The notes beneath the pieces are model-generated. The model saw only the letters and a program-made list of their open reading frames with translations, was not told the DNA's origin and searched no databases. Position numbers and translations under genes: made by a program. From NCBI GenBank assembly GCA_946481495.1, contig CAMLNW010000085.1:1-10007 (forward strand): DNA of 10,007 nucleotides, written 5' to 3'. This document shows positions 1 through 4,654 of the stretch, piece by piece (position 1 is the first letter of the stretch; every line of letters begins with the position of its first letter). Origin of the DNA: an uncultured Actinomycetes bacterium. GTDB taxonomy: Bacteria > Actinomycetota > Thermoleophilia > Solirubrobacterales > Thermoleophilaceae.

Positions 1-408
1 GTAGCCGGCGACGTCGGCGGCGTCCTGGAGCCGGAAACCGGCGTGGACCTGCAGCCGGTACGTGGCGGCGGGGACCTGCCGGCGGCGCTGGAGGCGCGCG
101 GGGCGTTCTATCTCAAGAGCTACCGGCGCCAGCTCGGCGAGCGGCTCGCGGTCAACATGGTCATCCAGGGCACCGCCGCCGACATCATCAAGGTCGCGAT
201 GGTCAACTCGGTTCGTGCGCTGCGCGACGCCGGCCTGAGCACGCGGTTGGTCCTCCAGATCCATGACGAGCTGCTGTTCGAGGGGCCGGAGTCGGAGGTC
301 GCCGACGCGTCGCCGATCATCCAGCGCGAGATGGCCGGGGCGTTCGAGCTGGACCCGCCGCTGACGACCGATCTCGGCGTCGGGAAGAACTGGCTGGAGG
401 CCAAGTAG
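1..408 (+). CDS. polA: DNA polymerase I, C-terminal end (partial, 5' end outside window)
   Basis: This is the last 135 codons of a family A DNA polymerase, which fills gaps in excision repair and replaces RNA primers at Okazaki fragments. The frame is open from base 1 and ends in TAG. Two hallmark polymerase-domain blocks are visible. GERLAVNMVIQGTAADIIK at about residues 46-64 matches the family block ER-A-N---QGTAADI-K. LQIHDELLFE at about 80-89 is motif C, with the catalytic His-Asp-Glu. The C-terminus (GVGKNWLEAK) also matches the family. The first 45 visible residues are odd. The usual segment GRRR-x-x-PE-K/RS just before the GER block is not recognisable, and the sequence is instead Gly- and Pro-rich (PETGVDLQPVRGGG). 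This may be a lineage-specific insertion or a sequence problem. The stop overlaps the next start by one base. The identity is secure from the two blocks. Confidence 0.93.
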   Translation, partial: VAGDVGGVLEPETGVDLQPVRGGGDLPAALEARGAFYLKSYRRQLGERLAVNMVIQGTAADIIKVAMVNSVRALRDAGLSTRLVLQIHDELLFEGPESEVADASPIIQREMAGAFELDPPLTTDLGVGKNWLEAK

Positions 409-854
409 TGGACCGCTGGGTCGCGGTTGCCGCGATGGTCGCGGCCGGAGGGCTCGTCGCGATGCAGGCGCCGATCAACTCGACGCTCGGCAAGTCGGTC
501 GGTACTTTCGCGGCCGCGTCGGTCTCGTTCGCCGTCGGCCTCGCCGTTCTCGTCTGCATCACTCTGCTGTTCACCAGCGGCTTCGGCGAGGTCGCCAACG
601 CGGCCGACCTGCGCTGGTACTACCTCACCGGCGGTCTGCTCGGAGCTGCCTACGTCACCACCGTCCTCGTCTCCGTCCGCGCCCTCGGCGCCGGCGGCGT
701 CACCGCCGCCACGATCGCCGGCCAGCTCACCCTCGCCGTCGTCATCGACCGCTACGGCTGGTTCGGCGTCGACAAGCAAGGCCTCACCCCCCAACGCGTC
801 CTCGGCATCGCCCTCCTCGCCCTCGGCACCTTCCTCGTCGTCCGCGGCAAGTAG
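408..854 (+). CDS. YdcZ/DUF606-type small DMT-family membrane transporter
   Basis: This 148-residue hydrophobic protein has about five predicted membrane helices, near residues 5-23, 34-56, 72-92, 95-115 and 128-146. The C-terminal pattern GQL-x6-IDRYGWFGV-x4-LTPQRVLGIALL matches the YdcZ (DUF606) branch of the drug/metabolite transporter superfamily, and the length is typical for a one-domain member. Substrates of the branch are mostly unknown; it sits in the inner membrane. The GTG start shares its G with the TAG stop of polA, so translation is probably coupled to polA. I see no separate promoter. From about base 640 almost every third codon position is C, in strong contrast with the gene that follows at 898. 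The family call is good, but the function in this organism is not known. Confidence 0.85.
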   Translation: MDRWVAVAAMVAAGGLVAMQAPINSTLGKSVGTFAAASVSFAVGLAVLVCITLLFTSGFGEVANAADLRWYYLTGGLLGAAYVTTVLVSVRALGAGGVTAATIAGQLTLAVVIDRYGWFGVDKQGLTPQRVLGIALLALGTFLVVRGK

Positions 855-882
855 CCGCTCGTGGGTGCGGTTTTGGCGCGGG

Positions 883-888
883 TATGAT
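883..888 (+). promoter_or_regulatory. Candidate -10 box (TATGAT) for the accessory gene pair
   Basis: TATGAT is a near-consensus -10 hexamer. It ends nine bases before the ATG at 898, so a transcript from it would start about two to three bases before the start codon and be almost leaderless. No good -35 hexamer lies 16-18 bases upstream. AAGGA at 892-896 is only one base from the ATG, too close to act as a normal Shine-Dalgarno site, which fits leaderless translation. Confidence 0.45.
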
Positions 889-897
889 CTCAAGGAT

Positions 898-1458
898 ATG
901 ACCGCGGCCGGTGAGCACGCTTCCAGGGCGCGAGACCTCCCACGTCCACCCGGAACGCTGTCGGTCGATATCGCGACCGATGTCGACATCGAGCCTGGGG
1001 CCCTCGTCAGGCTTGCGATCGACCTGGACGAGGTCTTGAAGCTCCACCCGCGACTGGCTGATGCGAGGTGGCTCGACGAGCCGGCAAAGATCGGCTCGCG
1101 CGCCGAGGTCGTCGTGACGGTGCCCACTTCGCTAAAGGTCCTGTATCCGATTATCGGCGCGACCCGCGGGCTGTTCACGCTGGTTGAGCACGAGCCGGAT
1201 CGGAACGTCCGCTACGCGATCGATTTTCCGCGCGCCGCCGGGGAGGTGCAGCTAGTCGTCGATGGGAACTGCGCCAAGCGAGCGGTCGAGCTCCGTGGCG
1301 CGCTTCATGCGAAGGCGAAGCTCGCGCGCCTCGCCAGCGTTCCATTCGCCGGCGCAGCAGACTTGGTCATCGCGCGAGCGGCACGCCGGACGCTAGCGCG
1401 TGCGGCGGAGGCCGTGAGAATGCAGGGCAAGTCGGGCATGTCGCGGAGTCTGAGCTGA
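898..1458 (+). CDS. START/SRPBCC-like protein (hypothetical)
   Basis: This 186-residue protein has no signal peptide or membrane segment. Its layout resembles the SRPBCC (START / polyketide cyclase) fold, a helix-grip barrel that binds lipids or other hydrophobic ligands. At residues 24-58 a strand is followed by IEPGALVRLAIDLDEVLKLH, like the family's 'P-E-V-W-x-L-x-D-x-x' helix. Then come GSRAEVVVTVP (66-76), FTLVEHEPDRNVRYAIDFP (93-111) and a long C-terminal helix (147-173). I chose the ATG at 898 because TATGAT lies just upstream and the open frame further upstream is only the shadow of the transporter gene. Its TGA overlaps the next ATG by one base (TGATG), so the two proteins are probably made together. 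Third positions are less GC-biased than in rpsA or uvrB. The fold assignment is inference from pattern, the ligand is unknown, and the protein could be an unrelated alpha/beta protein. Confidence 0.6.
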   Translation: MTAAGEHASRARDLPRPPGTLSVDIATDVDIEPGALVRLAIDLDEVLKLHPRLADARWLDEPAKIGSRAEVVVTVPTSLKVLYPIIGATRGLFTLVEHEPDRNVRYAIDFPRAAGEVQLVVDGNCAKRAVELRGALHAKAKLARLASVPFAGAADLVIARAARRTLARAAEAVRMQGKSGMSRSLS

Positions 1459-2306
1459 TGGCGGCGCTGGACCAAGAGGTGGTCGCACTCGCCGAACCGG
1501 AGGCCGATGCGCCTATCGGGACGCCCACGGCCCCCGAGTTGGAGATGGTCCTTCGTCAGAAGACCTTGCGGTTGCGCGACGGTGACGCTGACCCCCGTGG
1601 GTACAAGCACGTATGGCGGCTGTTCACGAACGTCGCTCGCGACTTTGGCGTGGACGTGACGGTCGAGGACGCCGCGTACTGGCGGACTATCTTGGGTATC
1701 AGCCGAGGACTCGACGACCTCGTCGACGACAGTGGCGCGCAGGACATCACGGACCAGCTGACGCTGTTGTCGCGCGGCGTCCCTGTCGGCGGGATCGGTC
1801 TCGCCGAAGCGGAGGCGTTCCAACGGTGCCTGAGTTTTTTACCCGAGGACCGCAGGGCCCTGCTCGTTGGGTACCACGGGCTGGCTCGGGCGACGGCCCA
1901 TGCGCAAGAGCGTGCGATCGCCTCCACTGCGCGACAGCTCGTGGAGATCAACCGCGTTGAGGCACACTGGTACGCGAGCCTTCTGGAGCTTCCCATCATC
2001 GACCGGAGCGACGAGTCCGGCCGAAGGAGGTTCAACACCTGGCTACGGACGTTCTGCATCAGCGGATACGCCTTTGACGGCGCGAATGACATGCGCAAGG
2101 ACTATGCGCACGACCAGATAGCCGTGGTACCGAATATGCGTGCTCGCGCGACGATGGTCCTCACCGCGGTGAGGGAGCTGGGGCGTGGCGCGCTTCACAC
2201 CCCCAAGCGGCGGCTCGGACAGGTTGCCTACATCGGATTCCGTAACCGCTACCCGGTGTATGGCCCCGATCAGGTGGGCACATCGCGTCTGGAAGTGCGC
2301 CCGTAA
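1458..2306 (+). CDS. Putative class I isoprenoid (phytoene/squalene-type) synthase-like protein
   Basis: This is a 282-residue, probably all-helical cytosolic protein. RGLDDLVDDSG at residues 83-93 resembles the first Asp-rich motif of bacterial phytoene/squalene synthases (typically F-C-R-x-x-DD-x-VDD). GANDMRKDYAHDQIAVVP at 208-225 resembles the second motif (N-x-x-RD-x-x-ED followed by R-x-Y-x-P). The spacing of about 125 residues fits a class I fold, where the two motifs face each other and bind Mg2+-diphosphate. Family members join or cyclise prenyl diphosphates. Several expected features are absent: the Y-x-x-x-V-A-G-x-V-G segment is not evident, the usual second-motif Glu is replaced (AHD), and residues 1-40 are a charged tail of no known type. 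It is therefore a distant relative at best. It may be an active synthase with an unusual product or a non-catalytic homologue. It is coupled to the SRPBCC-like gene by a one-base overlap and is followed by a terminator-like hairpin. Confidence 0.5.
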   Translation: MAALDQEVVALAEPEADAPIGTPTAPELEMVLRQKTLRLRDGDADPRGYKHVWRLFTNVARDFGVDVTVEDAAYWRTILGISRGLDDLVDDSGAQDITDQLTLLSRGVPVGGIGLAEAEAFQRCLSFLPEDRRALLVGYHGLARATAHAQERAIASTARQLVEINRVEAHWYASLLELPIIDRSDESGRRRFNTWLRTFCISGYAFDGANDMRKDYAHDQIAVVPNMRARATMVLTAVRELGRGALHTPKRRLGQVAYIGFRNRYPVYGPDQVGTSRLEVRP

Positions 2307-2332
2307 CGCACTGAACCATCCGCAGCCTGGCA

Positions 2333-2354
2333 GGCCGTCGCCGCCTTGACGGCC
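2333..2354 (+). terminator. Terminator-like hairpin after the accessory gene pair
   Basis: GGCCGTC (2333-2339) and GACGGCC (2348-2354) form a perfect 7-bp stem with an 8-base loop, starting 27 bases after the TAA of the isoprenoid-synthase-like gene. There is no T-run after it, which is common in high-GC actinobacteria. Its position suggests that the gene pair ends here and that the downstream membrane protein is transcribed separately. Confidence 0.45.
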
Positions 2355-2386
2355 CGTTGCTCAGGCTCGGGCCGACACCGGTTAGT

Positions 2387-2399
2387 AATTGTGACAATT
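2387..2399. repeat. Perfect 13-bp palindrome, possible operator half
   Basis: AATTGTGACAATT is a perfect dyad around a central G. It covers the candidate -35 element of the membrane-protein gene and touches the larger inverted repeat at 2397-2424. TTGT-N-ACAA symmetry is typical of small-dimer repressor sites, but no regulator gene lies in the window. Confidence 0.5.
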
Positions 2400-2417
2400 G
2401 GTCATGATCACTACTCT
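2389..2417 (+). promoter_or_regulatory. Candidate promoter for the membrane-protein gene
   Basis: TTGTGA (2389-2394) and TACTCT (2412-2417) are separated by exactly 17 bases, as in a sigma-70-type promoter. Transcription would start near 2424, leaving a 14-base leader with a weak AGG (2431-2433) four bases before the ATG at 2438. This stretch is unusually AT-rich for the window. Inverted repeats overlap both elements, so the promoter is probably repressor-controlled. Confidence 0.4.
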
Positions 2418-2424
2418 GACCAAT
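2397..2424. promoter_or_regulatory. Perfect 8-bp inverted repeat overlapping the promoter (candidate operator)
   Basis: ATTGGTCA (2397-2404) and TGACCAAT (2417-2424) are exact reverse complements separated by 12 bases. The left arm lies in the promoter spacer and the right arm covers the end of the -10 box and the likely transcription start. That is the expected place for a repressor site. A TGAC motif at 2392-2395 gives a third partial copy. It could also form an RNA hairpin, but the likely start site lies near the end of the second arm, which argues for DNA binding. Confidence 0.5.
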
Positions 2425-2437
2425 CTGAACAGGTTCC

Positions 2438-3394
2438 ATGAGCGAAGTCGACCCGTCCCATAGTGATGCTTCGAAGACCGGCGGTCCCGGTGAGCCTGAT
2501 CCTCCAGGAGTTGATCGCACGCTGAAGTGGTGGGGCGTGGGGCCACGGCTGCGGACGATGTGGGTCGCGCTCATCGGGCCCGACGGACAACTTCAGAAGC
2601 AACCCGCAAAGTACGACAGTGATGAGCAGGCCGACGAGGCCTTCGCTAAGAAACGCCAGGACCTCATTGATCAGCGTGCCGGGCTGCGACTGTGGCGTAT
2701 CGTCCTGTTCGTCGGCGTGTCGACGTTGCCTTTCGGGATTCTCATCTATGCGTGGCTCGACAGCGACGGGTTCCGCGAGTTGGGACGGGGCCTGTATCTC
2801 GTTGGATTTCTGGAGGGACTGTGGCTCATCTCGACTCTTGTCGTTCGCTCGATGGTTCGCGCGCTGACCGTCCAGATTGACGCCTTGGAGTACGAGCGGT
2901 CCGTACGGGAGTTCGGGAGGCCGGACGAGCGCACTGCCGCAGACCTGTTCTTTCGGCACCAGAACGAGGTCAAGACCTACTACGACCAGATCCTGCGCCA
3001 GAACGCCCAGGTGTTCTGGCTAGGCATCGTATGCGTCCTCGTCGGGCTTGCCGTCGTGGCCGGAGTAGCGGCCGGCATGCTGTTCGCACCGGCGTCAGAC
3101 GAGCTCGGAGTCCAGATTGTGAGCGGTGCTCTCGGCACGGTAGCTGCAGTCCTTACTGGCACCGTGGCGCGCGTCTACCTGACCGTTCACAACAATTCGG
3201 CCGAGGCCATCGGTCGCTTCCACGAGCGGCTCGTCGCAACCAATCATTATCACCTTGCGAACCTGATCATCACGTCGATCGACGACGAAGAGGCGCAGCA
3301 GGCTGCCATGGTCCGCCTCGCTGATGAGGTTGCGAGCCCGAAGGAGTCGGGCGACCGCGAGAAGCGGAAGCCGAAACGGCCTAGGCATTCCTAG
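2438..3394 (+). CDS. Four-helix membrane protein with a TRADD-N-associated membrane-type domain
   Basis: This 318-residue protein has a polar N-terminus and four predicted membrane helices, near residues 86-106, 117-137, 193-217 and 226-249. The C-terminal half has an amphipathic helix with YYDQILRQNAQVFWLG (181-196) and a hairpin of two helices. A conserved-looking block follows, YLTVHNNSAEAIGRFHERL (247-265), then HYHLANLIITSIDDEE (270-285). This order resembles the TRADD-N-associated two-helix membrane domain (Pfam name CyanoTRADDas_TM, from memory), which occurs in bacterial immune and cell-death-type proteins. No TRADD-N, enzymatic or NTPase domain is present. The tail is Lys/Arg-rich (308-316). 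The role may be a membrane sensor or effector, by analogy only. The gene has its own promoter with overlapping dyads and is convergent with the oxidoreductase gene 21 bases away. GC at third positions is lower than in neighbouring core genes, which hints at transfer. Confidence 0.6.
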   Translation: MSEVDPSHSDASKTGGPGEPDPPGVDRTLKWWGVGPRLRTMWVALIGPDGQLQKQPAKYDSDEQADEAFAKKRQDLIDQRAGLRLWRIVLFVGVSTLPFGILIYAWLDSDGFRELGRGLYLVGFLEGLWLISTLVVRSMVRALTVQIDALEYERSVREFGRPDERTAADLFFRHQNEVKTYYDQILRQNAQVFWLGIVCVLVGLAVVAGVAAGMLFAPASDELGVQIVSGALGTVAAVLTGTVARVYLTVHNNSAEAIGRFHERLVATNHYHLANLIITSIDDEEAQQAAMVRLADEVASPKESGDREKRKPKRPRHS

Positions 3395-3395
3395 G
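3380..3395. terminator. Small hairpin over the end of the membrane-protein gene
   Basis: CCTAGG (3380-3385) and CCTAGG (3390-3395) are self-complementary copies with a CATT loop, so they can pair as a 6-bp stem. The second copy contains the TAG stop. With the neighbouring stem at 3400-3417 it lies between two convergent genes, where a bidirectional terminator is expected. Confidence 0.35.
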
Positions 3396-3399
3396 GCGA

Positions 3400-3417
3400 G
3401 ACGGCTTCGGCGCCGTC
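3400..3417. terminator. Bidirectional terminator-like hairpin between convergent genes
   Basis: GACGGC (3400-3405) and GCCGTC (3412-3417) form a 6-bp GC-rich stem around a TTCGGC loop. It overlaps the stop codon of the minus-strand oxidoreductase gene and lies just after the plus-strand membrane-protein gene. There is no T-tract on either side. Confidence 0.4.
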
Positions 3418-4573
3418 AGGCGGCGGCAGGAACGGGTGCCGGCTTGGCGGGTGCGAGAACGCTGGTGACGATGTCCGGGGTGGCGATGTTCCAGTAGTGG
3501 CCGAAGGACCAGTCGAGGAAGGACTGGCGGCGGCCGGCGCTGATGATCCGCTGGGCGAGTGGGGGGTGGATGCGGGGGAGCAGCTTCTGGCCGCGGAGCA
3601 GCCAGGTGTACTTCCACTCGTGTGAGGCGTTGAAGGCGAAGTAGCTGCCAAGTGCTTGCTCGCGGGTCTTGTCGCCCTCGAGGACGGAGCGCAGCTCGCG
3701 GCCGCAGGCGACGCCGAAGTAGAGGGCGGTGCGGATGCCCTCGGCGGTGAGGGGGAGACAGTGGCCGGCGGAGTCACCGGCGAAGAAGATGCCGTCCTCG
3801 ACCGCGTCGCGCAGCTTGTGGGGGATCCAGTTGCCCTGGAAGCCGACGGCGTCGGCGCCGAGGTCGTCGGCGAGCTTGACGGTGTTGTCTTTGACGTGGA
3901 ACTTGGGGTCGAAGGAGCCGACGCCGATCCGCAGCTCGTCGCCGGCGGGGAAGATCCAGCCGTAGCCCTCGGGGACGATCGAGCGGTCGATCCAGACCTT
4001 GAGGTCGGGGCTCTGTCCGTTGGGGTGGACCTCGAGCCCGCGCGAGAGCGGCGCCTCCGGCGGCTGGTAGGCCGGCTCGTCGCCGGGGGCGAGCACTCGG
4101 CGCCAGCCGAGGCAGTCGGCGATCAGCGGCGCGGTTAGGTCGCCGCGGTCGGTGTGGACGGTGTTGCCGGTGCGGCCGTCGACCTTGGCGGTCTCGAACT
4201 CGGCGTCGCCCTGGGCGGCGAGCAGCGAGCAGAGCTCGGGGTAGTCGAAGGTCGAGAAGGTCCAGGGAATCGGCCAGCGGGTGGTTCCGTGGGGCGTCGC
4301 GATGACCAGCTCGGAGAAGGTCTGACGGTGCGCTCCCATCAGGTCGAGTGCCTCGAGCCAGCCGGTCGGGACGCCGCACGCCGACGTCTGGCGCTCGCCG
4401 ATCTCGTAGCGGTCGATCATCAGCACGCGCGCGGGAGCGCCGTCGGCACGAGTGGCTCCAGCGAGCTCGCGGGCGATCGCCAGGCCGGCGAAGCTGGCGC
4501 CGCAGATCAGGACGTCGTAGTCCCCGGACAGCGGGGTGCGCTCGTCGCCGCGCTTGGTTGCTCTGACCGGCAT
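3416..4573 (-). CDS. FAD-dependent oxidoreductase, geranylgeranyl-reductase type
   Basis: This 385-residue flavoprotein is probably soluble or peripherally membrane-bound. DYDVLICGASFAGLAIAREL (residues 18-37) is the FAD-binding Rossmann motif G-x-S-x-x-G, followed by the Asp of VLMIDR at 50-55 that normally holds the ribose. GYGWIFPAGDELRIGVG (203-219) is the pattern seen in geranylgeranyl reductases and relatives. FFAGDSAGHCLPLTAEGI (263-280) is the second FAD block with its Gly-Asp. The family reduces double bonds of prenyl chains in lipids, quinones or chlorophylls, and related members are hydroxylases, so the substrate is open. The C-terminus (361-385) is a Pro/Ala-rich tail. The ATG at 4573 is preferred because TACCCT on the minus strand ends nine bases upstream; GTG or later starts would cut close to the Rossmann motif. 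It is convergent with the island and divergent from rpsA. Confidence 0.82.
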   Translation of the reverse strand: MPVRATKRGDERTPLSGDYDVLICGASFAGLAIARELAGATRADGAPARVLMIDRYEIGERQTSACGVPTGWLEALDLMGAHRQTFSELVIATPHGTTRWPIPWTFSTFDYPELCSLLAAQGDAEFETAKVDGRTGNTVHTDRGDLTAPLIADCLGWRRVLAPGDEPAYQPPEAPLSRGLEVHPNGQSPDLKVWIDRSIVPEGYGWIFPAGDELRIGVGSFDPKFHVKDNTVKLADDLGADAVGFQGNWIPHKLRDAVEDGIFFAGDSAGHCLPLTAEGIRTALYFGVACGRELRSVLEGDKTREQALGSYFAFNASHEWKYTWLLRGQKLLPRIHPPLAQRIISAGRRQSFLDWSFGHYWNIATPDIVTSVLAPAKPAPVPAAA

Positions 4574-4582
4574 CGGATGGGC

Positions 4583-4588
4583 AGGGTA
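4583..4588 (-). promoter_or_regulatory. Candidate -10 box (TACCCT) for the oxidoreductase gene
   Basis: On the minus strand TACCCT ends nine bases before the ATG at 4573, which would give a near-leaderless transcript. No Shine-Dalgarno sequence is seen between it and the start. The spacing is the same as at the gene starting at 898. Confidence 0.35.
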
Positions 4589-4629
4589 GCCATCCAGCGC
4601 GAAGGAGCGCAGGATGCGGCTCGTACGGT

Positions 4630-4649
4630 ACGGCGCTAACCTACGCCGT
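4630..4649. promoter_or_regulatory. Dyad around a candidate -10 box just upstream of rpsA
   Basis: ACGGCG (4630-4635) and CGCCGT (4644-4649) are exact inverted repeats separated by eight bases. The spacer holds TAACCT (4637-4642), a possible -10 hexamer ending 12 bases before the rpsA ATG. No Shine-Dalgarno sequence is visible. The dyad could be an operator or, if transcription starts further upstream, an RNA hairpin at the start of the message. Confidence 0.35.
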
Positions 4650-4654
4650 CGCCA

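Noticed and set aside
427..897. Upstream extension of the SRPBCC-like frame to an ATG at 427
   Set aside because: The extra residues are Ser/Arg/Pro-rich shadow of the transporter gene; the recognisable protein begins after 898.
120..1178. Minus-strand open frame of about 350 codons across polA, the transporter and the SRPBCC-like gene
   Set aside because: It spans three plus-strand genes, has low-complexity Asp/Gly/Ala-rich composition and no recognisable motif.
2397..2424. FadR-like operator (TGGTC and GACCA arms)
   Set aside because: The arms resemble the FadR half-sites, but the 12-base spacer is far too long for that family, so no regulator is named.
3656..4639. Plus-strand open frames antisense to the oxidoreductase
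   Set aside because: Gly/Val/Asp-rich translations without motifs; the minus strand carries a clear FAD-binding protein.
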